From positions 2,543,858 to 2,607,857 of the forward strand of contig NZ_MQWD01000001.1 in NCBI RefSeq assembly GCF_002283365.1: a DNA stretch of 64,000 nucleotides. Direction: 5' to 3'. This stretch comes from Rubrivirga marina. Its GTDB lineage: Bacteria > Bacteroidota > Rhodothermia > Rhodothermales > Rubricoccaceae. The position numbers and the translations under genes are program-made. The notes beneath the pieces were generated by a model. That model did no database searches. It was not told the origin of the DNA and worked only from the letters and a program-made list of their open reading frames with translations. Positions 55,722 through 62,511 of the stretch are shown piece by piece (within the stretch, counting starts at the first letter, position 1; each line of letters opens with the position of its first letter).

Positions 55722-55769
55722 CACTCGGGCGCGTCGGGCGTTCACCCCTCCCGTCGCCCCGTCGCCCCG

Positions 55770-56753
55770 ATGCTCCGTCTCGTCCTCGCCCTCAGCCTGA
55801 CCGCCCTCGGCGCAGCGTGCAGCTCCCGCCAGTCCGAGCCCGGGTTGCCCGCCTCGGTCGAGCGCGCGCCCGAGGCGGAGGTCCTCCCGGCGACGCCGCC
55901 GGTCTCGAACGCCGCCCCCGTGGTCGCGGCCGCTGCGGCCGACGCGCCCGCCGACACCGTCGAGGCCGCCGAGCAGGCGACGCGGGCCACCTTCCGGCAG
56001 ATCCTGGACGACGCGGCGGCGCAGGACGTGGCCTCGCGGCCGTACGGCGAGATCGTCCAGTGGGTCGGCGAGCAACTCCTCGGCGTCCCGTACCGCGCCG
56101 GGATGCTCGACGCGCCCGCGTCCGAGACGCTCGTCGTTGACCTCACGGCGTTCGACTGTGTGCTCTACATCGAGAACGTCCTGTCGCTGGCGACGGCCAT
56201 CGCGACGGGCGAGACTAGCTACCAGGCCTACACCGACGGCGTCCGCACGCTGCGGTACCGCGACGGCGCGCTCGACGGCTACTGCTCACGGCTCCACTAC
56301 TTCTCGGACTGGATCCGCGACAACGAGCGCCGCGGCACCCTCCAGAACGTGACGCAGGCGATCGGCGGCCAGCCGTTCGAGAAGCGGCTGACGTTCATGG
56401 GCGAGCACCGCGACGCGTACCCCAAGCTGGCCTCGGACTCGACCTACGCCTGCATCCTCGACATGGAGGCCTCGCTCGCCGGCACCGAACTGTTCTACGT
56501 CCCCCAGGATCGGATCTCGACGGTCTACGACTCGCTCCGACCCGGCGACATCATCGCGACGGCCACGAGCATCGGCGGGCTCGACGTGACGCACACCGGG
56601 TTCGTTCACAAGACGGACGCCCACACCGGGTTCATGCACGCCTCGCTCTCGTCGGACCGCGTCAAGATCTCCGACGACCTCCAGAGCTACGTCCAGGGGA
56701 TTTCGAGCCAGGTCGGCGTCGTCGTCGTCCGCCCGCTGGACCCGCGGGGGTGA
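55770..56753 (+). CDS. DUF1460 (N-acetylmuramoyl-L-alanine amidase-like) lipoprotein
   Basis: 327 aa. MLRLVLALSLTALGAACSSRQ is a lipoprotein signal (lipobox GAAC). A Pro/Ala/Glu-rich linker to about residue 70 contains a GCCTCGG inverted repeat at DNA level (55849-55878). The DUF1460 domain follows: WVGEQLLGVPYRAGMLD, VVDLTAFDCVLYIENVLSLA (the likely catalytic Cys), YCSRLHYFSDWIRDN, RPGDIIATATSIGGLDVTHTGFVHK and GFMHASLSSDRVKISDDLQSYVQG (His). Papain-like NlpC/P60-related hydrolases of this family act on cell-wall peptides. Confidence 0.85.
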   Translation: MLRLVLALSLTALGAACSSRQSEPGLPASVERAPEAEVLPATPPVSNAAPVVAAAAADAPADTVEAAEQATRATFRQILDDAAAQDVASRPYGEIVQWVGEQLLGVPYRAGMLDAPASETLVVDLTAFDCVLYIENVLSLATAIATGETSYQAYTDGVRTLRYRDGALDGYCSRLHYFSDWIRDNERRGTLQNVTQAIGGQPFEKRLTFMGEHRDAYPKLASDSTYACILDMEASLAGTELFYVPQDRISTVYDSLRPGDIIATATSIGGLDVTHTGFVHKTDAHTGFMHASLSSDRVKISDDLQSYVQGISSQVGVVVVRPLDPRG

Positions 56754-56805
56754 AGGAGCGAGAGGATCGGGAGCGGGGCGGTGCGGTCTGAGTCGAGCGC
56801 GTCTG

Positions 56806-56826
56806 CCAGTTCCCGGTTCCCCTTTC
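56806..56826. repeat. Three 7-bp-period units upstream of pfkA
   Basis: Three 7-bp units of the form CCnnTTC (CCAGTTC, CCGGTTC, CCCTTTC), followed by CCATCGC in the same phase, lie in the 167-bp gap between the DUF1460 gene and pfkA. No inverted partner was found. A perfect palindrome ACGGCCGGCCGT lies at 56873-56884; otherwise 56754-56920 shows no gene. Confidence 0.5.
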
Positions 56827-56920
56827 CCATCGCCGGCGAGCGCCGCGAGCCTCACGCTGTCTTCGTCGCGCACGGCCGGCCGTCTCGCCCGATCTTCGGG
56901 TGTCTCCCCACACCACTGGC

Positions 56921-57901
56921 ATGGACCTCAAGCGCATCGGCGTGTTCACCTCGGGCGGCGACTCGCCCGGCATGAACGCGTGCATCCGGGCCTCGACGCG
57001 GCGCGCCATCGCCGAGGGCCTCGAGGTCATCGGGATCAAGCGGGGCTATGCGGGGATGATCGACGGCGACTACGTTGAGATGGACCGGCAGTCGGTCTCG
57101 AACATCCTCCAGCAGGGGGGCACGATCCTCAAGAGCGCGCGCTCGGAGCGGTTCCGGACGCCGGAGGGCCGCGCCGAGGCGGCCGCCAAGCTCCGCGAGG
57201 CCGGCATCGACGCGCTCGTCGCGATCGGCGGCGACGGGACGCTCCAGGGCGCGACGCACCTCGCCAACGAACACGGGATCGCCGTCGTCGGCTGCCCCGG
57301 GACGATCGACAACGACCTGTTCGGGACGGACGAGACGATCGGGTTCGACACGGCGCTCAACACGGCGCTCGACTCGATCGACAAGATCCGCGACACGGCC
57401 GACGCCCACGACCGGCTGTTCCTCGTGGAGGTGATGGGCCGCGACACCGGGTTCATCGCGCTCGCGTGCGGCATCGGCGGCGGCGCCGAGCTCGTCCTCA
57501 TCCCGGAGATGATGACCGACGTCATCTCGATCAAGGACCGGATCCTGTCGCTGATGGCGGCCCAGAGCCGGTCGAGCATCGTGGTCGTGGCCGAGGGCGA
57601 CGAGCTTGGCGGGGCCCACCGGATCCGCCAGGCGCTCGCCGAGGACCCGGCGTTCGACCGGATCGACACGCGCGTGTCGGTCCTCGGCCACATCCAGCGC
57701 GGCGGCTCGCCGACGGCCCGCGACCGCGTCCTGGCCTCCCGCCTCGGCGCAGCGGCCGTCGAGGCGCTCCTCGAAGGCCACGACGGTGTGATGGTCGGCA
57801 TCGTGAACAACGACCTCAAGCTGACGCCGATGCGCAACGTGTGGGCGCGGAAGAAGGACGTCGACTACGACCTCCTCCAACTCACGGCGCTCCTCAGCTA
57901 G
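56921..57901 (+). CDS. pfkA: ATP-dependent 6-phosphofructokinase
   Basis: 326 aa from the ATG at 56921 (MDLKRIGVFTSGGDSPGMNACIRA). IGGDGTLQGA near residue 102 has Gly after the Asp, the residue of ATP-dependent rather than PPi-dependent enzymes. CPGTIDNDLFGTDETIGFDTA contains the catalytic Asp. EVMGRDTGFIAL, ILGHIQRGGSPTA-type (LGHIQRGGSPTARDR) and the C-terminal allosteric half are present. It phosphorylates fructose-6-phosphate. A GTG at 56900 gives a slightly longer, less likely start. Confidence 0.95.
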   Translation: MDLKRIGVFTSGGDSPGMNACIRASTRRAIAEGLEVIGIKRGYAGMIDGDYVEMDRQSVSNILQQGGTILKSARSERFRTPEGRAEAAAKLREAGIDALVAIGGDGTLQGATHLANEHGIAVVGCPGTIDNDLFGTDETIGFDTALNTALDSIDKIRDTADAHDRLFLVEVMGRDTGFIALACGIGGGAELVLIPEMMTDVISIKDRILSLMAAQSRSSIVVVAEGDELGGAHRIRQALAEDPAFDRIDTRVSVLGHIQRGGSPTARDRVLASRLGAAAVEALLEGHDGVMVGIVNNDLKLTPMRNVWARKKDVDYDLLQLTALLS

Positions 57902-57907
57902 CGGCCC

Positions 57908-57943
57908 GACCTCGTCGGCCTCGGCGCCGAGGCCGGCGGGGTC
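57908..57943. terminator. Bidirectional palindrome between pfkA and the serine-hydrolase-like gene
   Basis: CGGCCTCGGCGCCGAGGCCG (57916-57935) is a perfect 20-bp palindrome, extended by GACC (57908-57911) with GGTC (57940-57943) across a small internal loop. It sits exactly between two convergent genes and is the longest perfect GCCTCGG palindrome of the window. Confidence 0.7.
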
Positions 57944-59267
57944 ACCGGACGACCACGAGCGGTCGGGCGGTGCGCTCCGTCCCGGCCGTCAGCACGATCC
58001 GGTACGCGCCGGGCGCGAGGGCGGAGACGTCGAACACCGCACGGGTCTCGCCGCGCGGGCGGGGCCCCTCGACGAGCACCGCCACGCGTCGGCCAAGAGC
58101 GTCGACGACCGTGAGGGCGACCGCCTCGGGCGCGTCGAGGGCAAAGCCGACGGAGACGAGGGAACGGGCCGGGTTCGGGGCGGGAGGATGGAGGCGAAGG
58201 GCCGGAGCGGGAGATGCGCCAGTGGCGACGGGCGCCGCGAACGCCTCGCGGACGAGTCCACGGAGCGCGACGTAGGTCGGCACGACGTCGGCGAGCGTGC
58301 CGCGGGTGATCAGGACGCCCCCGAGGCCCGCCTCCAGGTCGATCCACGGCGCGACGCCGGTCTCGCTAAGTGCACTGGCCACTCGCAGCGAGCTGTCGAG
58401 GCGGAGGTCCTCACGCCACACGCCGAGGCCGTAGCGGATCACCTCCGACGGGGCTCGCTCGGGGTAGGCGTCCATCACCGGCCCGTACGGTGTCGCGACG
58501 AACGCGGCGCCGGCGGTCTGGTCAGAGAGGATCGTCTCGACGGTTTCTGAGGCGAGGATCTGCTCGCCGTCGGAGAGGCCGCCACCGAGCATCATCTCGA
58601 GGAAGGCGGCGAGGTCGTCGGCCGTGCCGCTCGCGCCGCGGGCGATGCCGGGGTTGCGGGAGCTGTCGTAGGCCGTGCCGACGAGCCCGAGCGGGCCGGC
58701 GAGGACGTCTCCGAAGAGGGCCGTCCACCGCCGCCCGGTCTGGAGCTCGGCCATCCGCGCCGCGAGGTGGAGCGAGGCGTCGCCGTGGGCGAACGCGGCG
58801 CCCGGCTCCGCGACGAGGTCGAGCGTCACGACGTCGTCGACGCACGCCGGGAGCGTCGTCGCCGGGTCATTCAGGCAGGCGGGGGCGTCGACGCCCAGGC
58901 CGGTGGGGAAGCCGGAGACGTGGGCGGCGAGCTGGCGGACCGTCACACCGCGCTTGTCCCCCTCGGTGTCCGGAAAGAAGCTGGCGAGCGGGGTGTCGAG
59001 GTCGAGCGTCCGGTTCGCGTCGAGGGCCGCGAGGACGGCGCCGGACAGCCACGACGTCGTGGTCCCGAGCGGGACGACCTCTCCGAGGGCGCCGTCGCCG
59101 TACGCCGCGCGGTAGCGGACCGTGTCGGCGTCGACCACCACGAGGACGGCGCCGCCGCCGAGCGCCACCAGGGAGTCGGTGAGGAGCGCGTCGATGGCGC
59201 TCGCGTCCTGCGCCGCGCTTGGGCCAGCACCGAACCACAGAGCGAGGAGGGCGGAGGCGAGGCGCAT
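57942..59267 (-). CDS. Secreted beta-lactamase-fold protein lacking catalytic motifs, with T9SS type A sorting domain
   Basis: 441 aa from the ATG at 59267. Signal peptide about residues 1-19 (ALWFGAGPSAAQ). Residues ~25-340 follow the PF00144 serine-hydrolase/beta-lactamase pattern (DANRTLDLDTPLASFFPDTEGDKRGVTVRQLAAHVSGFP, GTADDLAAFLEMMLGGG). The nucleophile motif SxxK is replaced by TTTS (69-72), no lysine is available in any nearby register, and the Y-x-N position reads FAH (159-161). This suggests an inactive, binding-type relative. The C-terminal ~85 residues are a type A sorting domain (LHPPAPNPARSLVSVGFAL, VDALGRRVAVL, PGAYRIVLTAG). It may be co-transcribed with the RsbW-like gene 44 bp upstream. 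Confidence 0.78.
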   Translation of the reverse strand: MRLASALLALWFGAGPSAAQDASAIDALLTDSLVALGGGAVLVVVDADTVRYRAAYGDGALGEVVPLGTTTSWLSGAVLAALDANRTLDLDTPLASFFPDTEGDKRGVTVRQLAAHVSGFPTGLGVDAPACLNDPATTLPACVDDVVTLDLVAEPGAAFAHGDASLHLAARMAELQTGRRWTALFGDVLAGPLGLVGTAYDSSRNPGIARGASGTADDLAAFLEMMLGGGLSDGEQILASETVETILSDQTAGAAFVATPYGPVMDAYPERAPSEVIRYGLGVWREDLRLDSSLRVASALSETGVAPWIDLEAGLGGVLITRGTLADVVPTYVALRGLVREAFAAPVATGASPAPALRLHPPAPNPARSLVSVGFALDAPEAVALTVVDALGRRVAVLVEGPRPRGETRAVFDVSALAPGAYRIVLTAGTERTARPLVVVR

Positions 59268-59311
59268 GGCGGGCGGGGGCTGGCCGGTGGACGCGGTTCC
59301 CGCCCTCGGGC

Positions 59312-59725
59312 TTACTCCCGTTCGACCGTCATCCGGACCTCGTTCGTCCCGCGGTCCCAGCGGTAGGCCAGGTCGTCGACGAGCCGGCGGATGAGGTGGA
59401 GGCCGTAGCCGTGCTCGGAGTGCTTCTGAACGACCTCCTGGGCCGGCGTCGCCGGCGCCGACGTCGGGTCGAACCGGATGCCGCGGTAGCGGATCACGAC
59501 GGTCAGCCGGCCTCGGCCGGGCGCGCCGCGGACGACGACGTGCCCGCCGTCGGTCATCCCGTGCTCGATGGCGTTTGCCACCGCCTCGTCGACGGCGAGC
59601 TGGAGGCGGCGCGCGCGCGCGTCGCCGAGGCCGGCCGCCTCGGCCCACACGCCGACGCGGCGCCGCACCCGGGCCAGCTCGGCCGTGTCGCCGCGCACGC
59701 GCATGCTATGGGCCTCCGCGCCCAT
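59312..59725 (-). CDS. RsbW-like anti-sigma-type histidine-kinase-fold ATPase
   Basis: 137 aa. HATPase_c_2 domain: LQLAVDEAVANAIEHGMTDGG is the N-box (Glu, Asn), VVIRYRGIRFDP the G1-like region, and HGYGLHLIRRLVDDLAYRWD the G2-like region. In partner switching such kinases phosphorylate the STAS antagonist and bind a sigma factor or other target. Its ATG overlaps the STAS stop by one base (TAATG on the minus strand, 59727-59723), so the two are translationally coupled. No sigma factor is nearby. Confidence 0.86.
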   Translation of the reverse strand: MGAEAHSMRVRGDTAELARVRRRVGVWAEAAGLGDARARRLQLAVDEAVANAIEHGMTDGGHVVVRGAPGRGRLTVVIRYRGIRFDPTSAPATPAQEVVQKHSEHGYGLHLIRRLVDDLAYRWDRGTNEVRMTVERE

Positions 59726-60090
59726 TAGGCGCCCTCGAAGGACGTGACGGCGCCCTCGACCGTCTCGTGCATGTCGAACACCGTCGGGAAGCCGAGGAGG
59801 TCGAACACCTCGAACACCCGCTCCGGGAGGGCCGCGATCTTGAGGTCACCGCCCCCGTCGCGCGCCGGCTCCACGAACGCCATGAACACGCCGAGGCCGG
59901 CCGACGACACGTAGTCGAGCCCGGACCCGTCGGCGACGAGCCGGGCGTCGCCGTCGTCGAGGCAGGCCTGGAGCGCGGCCTCGAAGTCGGGCGCCGTGTG
60001 GGCGTCGAGCTCGCCGCGGAGGGCGAGGACGCGGACGGGCGCCTCGGGCGTGCCGGTGCGGCGGTCGAAGGAGACGGAGAAATGGCTCAT
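59725..60090 (-). CDS. STAS-domain anti-sigma factor antagonist
   Basis: 121 aa, one STAS domain: VRVLALRGELDAHTAPDFEAALQACLDDGDARLVADGSGLDYVSSAGLGVFMAF. The Ser in DYVSSAGLG is the expected phosphorylation site for the coupled RsbW-like kinase, and the upstream PP2C phosphatase would reverse it. C-terminal LGFPTVFDMHETVEGAV is also typical. It lies 24 bp downstream of the phosphatase gene, within one operon. Confidence 0.9.
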   Translation of the reverse strand: MSHFSVSFDRRTGTPEAPVRVLALRGELDAHTAPDFEAALQACLDDGDARLVADGSGLDYVSSAGLGVFMAFVEPARDGGGDLKIAALPERVFEVFDLLGFPTVFDMHETVEGAVTSFEGA

Positions 60091-60114
60091 CGGGTCGGGT
60101 GTAGTCGGGCGAAG

Positions 60115-62316
60115 TCAGACCGGGAGGTCGGGGTCGGCGGGGAAGGCCGCGCGCTCCGTGACCGGCGGGCCGTCGGAGACGTCGGCGGGCTCGACGGGCT
60201 CGCCGCGGCCGGTCCACCGGAGCAAGACGAACGTCGTGTCGTCGTCGGGCTCGTCGCTGCCGGACCACGCGCGGTGCTCGGCCAGGAGGAGGTCGCGGAG
60301 GTCGAGCGCGCCGACGTGGGCGTGCTGCTCCACGAACGCCGCGAGGCGGTCGTAGCCATACTCCTGGCCTTGGGCGTCGCGGGCTTCGGTGAGGCCGTCG
60401 GTGTAGAGGAGGAGCGTGTCGCCGGGGGCCAGCTTCACGCACTGCTCGCGGAGCGTCTTGCGGAACGTGGCCCCGGCCCGGTCGAGGCCGATGGCGAGCC
60501 CGTCGCCGCGGAGGAGCCAGCGCCCGCCGTCGGGCCGCTGGCGGTCGCGGACGAGCACGGCCGGCGTGTGCCCTGCGCGGGCGAGGGCGAGCGTCCCCTC
60601 GCGGGCGTCGACGACGGCGTAGACGGCGCTCGCGAACACGCCGCGGCCGAGCGACGGCGCGAGCGCGTCGTTGGCGCCGGCCAGGAGCTCGCCCGGCGAC
60701 CGCGTGAGGCGGCTGCCGGCCTGGAACACCCCTTTCAACTCGGCCATGTAGAACGCGGCCGGCGTGCCCTTGCCCGAGACGTCGGCCACCATCACCCCGA
60801 CGCAGTCGTCGCCGATCCGGACGACGTCGTAGTAGTCGCCGCCGACCTCGCGGGCCGGGCGTTCGGCCGCGGCCAGCTCCAGGCCCTCGACCTCGGGGAG
60901 CGACTGGGGGAAGAGCCGTTTCTGCACCTCCCTCGCCAGCGACAGCTCGCGGGCGAGGCGCTCGCGCTCGAGCGCGTCGGCGAACAGGTCGGCGTGGGAG
61001 AGCGAGAGGGCGGCCTGGCCGGCGAACGTCTCGAGCGCGGCGAGGTCGTCAGGTTCGAAGGCGTCGGCGGTCGTGCGGGCCACGAGCAGGACGCCTCGCG
61101 TGAGCCCGCCGGGGCCGTCGATGGACGAGGCGCCGAGCGGGAGCGTGACGAGGCTGGCGACGCCATCGCCTGGCCGAGCGCGGACGCGGTGGTCGGCCTC
61201 GGCGTGGGAGAGGACGAGCGCGCCGTCGGCCTCAGCCGCGGCGCGGTACAGGGCGTCCGCGTCGGCGGCCCGCGTCGCGGCGTCCAGCGTCAGTCCCGAG
61301 GCGGCCACGACCGTCGGCCGGATGTTGCCGTGGGAGGGGTCCGTCAGCGCGACCCACGCCGCGTCGCCGAGCCGGGCGTCGACGGGGCCGCGGGCGATGG
61401 CGGCCGCCAGTTCCGCCCGGTCGAGGACGCGGCCGGAAAGGTCGGCGAGCGAGCGGAGCGCCCGGCGCTCGCCGGCCCGCTGGTCTTGGGCCGCCGCCGT
61501 CGAGAGCCCGAACAGGAGCGAGAGGGCCGTCGCCAAGCCGTACAGCGCGCCGAAGACGGTGACGGACAGCACGAGCGCCGCGAGCGACCGGCTCAGCACG
61601 GCGGTGTACGGGAAGTCCGGGATCCGCCCGGTCCCGTCGCCGACGGGCAGCGCGCCCGGTCCACCGAACTGAACGTAGAGGAGGGCCACCATCGTGGCCG
61701 ACAACCCCAACGCGAGGGCGCCGGCGGCGACCCGGTGCCGGCGCGCGAGGTCGCTGATCCATCGCTGTCGGAGAGCGAGCGCGACGCCCGCCAACACGGA
61801 CGCGGCCCCGAACACGGCCATCGCCGTCGGCACGTAGACCACCAGCGGCCGCCCGGCGACCGTCAGCGCGGTGAGGACGGTGAGGCCGAGGAAAGTGGCC
61901 CACAGGAGGAGCGTCGACCGGCGGCGGCCGTGGAGCGCGAGCGGCCGGAGTGAGGCCAGGAGCGTCGCTCCGAGCGCGGCCTCGGAGGTCCCGAGGACCG
62001 CGGCCCAGACGACCGTAAGGGTCCGGTCGGGGAGCCCGGTCTTGGGGTCGATGTACCCGTCGAACCCCGCGCCGACCGCGAGGGTCAGGACGAGGACGCC
62101 GAGCCCGAGGCCGAACGGGACGGCGAGGCTCCGAAGCGGGCCCGTTCGGCCGCCGGTCCCGGCAAGCGCGAAGTACAGCGCCGCGGCCGCTCCAACGGCG
62201 AGCACGTCGAGGCCGATCGCGGCGGCCAGCCCGGCCGCGGCCCCGCCGGTGACGGCCGCCCCCCGGGCGGCGGCCACCACGGCCAGGCCGAGGACCGCGC
62301 CGACGCCCAGCGACAC
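60115..62316 (-). CDS. Membrane-bound SpoIIE-type PP2C phosphatase with GAF domain
   Basis: About 733 aa from the GTG at 62316. N-terminal half: roughly eight hydrophobic helices (AVLGLAVVAAARGAAVTGGA through VLSVTVFGALYGLATALSLL). Then a GAF-like domain (~350-520; LADLSGRVLDRAELAAAIA, FEPDDLAALETFAGQAALSL), a linker helix LARELSLAREVQKRLFPQSLP, and the PP2C domain with EVGGDYYDVVR, VADVSGKGTPAAFYMAEL, RAGHTPAVLV, LLLYTDGLTEARDAQG and DDDTTFVLLRW. All metal-binding Asp are present. Predicted to dephosphorylate the STAS partner on an unknown signal. There is no ATG near the start: CTG codons upstream or a TTG at 62466 are alternatives. Confidence 0.85.
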   Translation of the reverse strand: MSLGVGAVLGLAVVAAARGAAVTGGAAAGLAAAIGLDVLAVGAAAALYFALAGTGGRTGPLRSLAVPFGLGLGVLVLTLAVGAGFDGYIDPKTGLPDRTLTVVWAAVLGTSEAALGATLLASLRPLALHGRRRSTLLLWATFLGLTVLTALTVAGRPLVVYVPTAMAVFGAASVLAGVALALRQRWISDLARRHRVAAGALALGLSATMVALLYVQFGGPGALPVGDGTGRIPDFPYTAVLSRSLAALVLSVTVFGALYGLATALSLLFGLSTAAAQDQRAGERRALRSLADLSGRVLDRAELAAAIARGPVDARLGDAAWVALTDPSHGNIRPTVVAASGLTLDAATRAADADALYRAAAEADGALVLSHAEADHRVRARPGDGVASLVTLPLGASSIDGPGGLTRGVLLVARTTADAFEPDDLAALETFAGQAALSLSHADLFADALERERLARELSLAREVQKRLFPQSLPEVEGLELAAAERPAREVGGDYYDVVRIGDDCVGVMVADVSGKGTPAAFYMAELKGVFQAGSRLTRSPGELLAGANDALAPSLGRGVFASAVYAVVDAREGTLALARAGHTPAVLVRDRQRPDGGRWLLRGDGLAIGLDRAGATFRKTLREQCVKLAPGDTLLLYTDGLTEARDAQGQEYGYDRLAAFVEQHAHVGALDLRDLLLAEHRAWSGSDEPDDDTTFVLLRWTGRGEPVEPADVSDGPPVTERAAFPADPDLPV

Positions 62317-62432
62317 GCGCCGGGGGGCGGTGGCCAGCAGGGCGCGGAACGCGCGTCGGGTGGTGGGCAGCGGGGAGGACAGGGCGGGGCGGGCGGCGAA
62401 CCGCTGTGTTCGGTCGCGGGAGCGCGGGGTTG

Positions 62433-62440
62433 CGAATATA
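62433..62440 (-). promoter_or_regulatory. TATATTCG promoter box for the phosphatase operon
   Basis: TATATTCG on the minus strand (62440-62433) matches TAnnTTTG except one T-to-C. It lies ~117 nt before the GTG at 62316, in the divergent spacer with the plus-strand gene at 62512. If real, it excludes the upstream TTG (62466) as start of the phosphatase. Confidence 0.4.
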
Positions 62441-62511
62441 TCCGGGCTGCGGACAGCCCCGGGCAACCCCGACGGCTGCCTCCCGTAGCGCCCGAACTCC
62501 CCCGGATTCCC

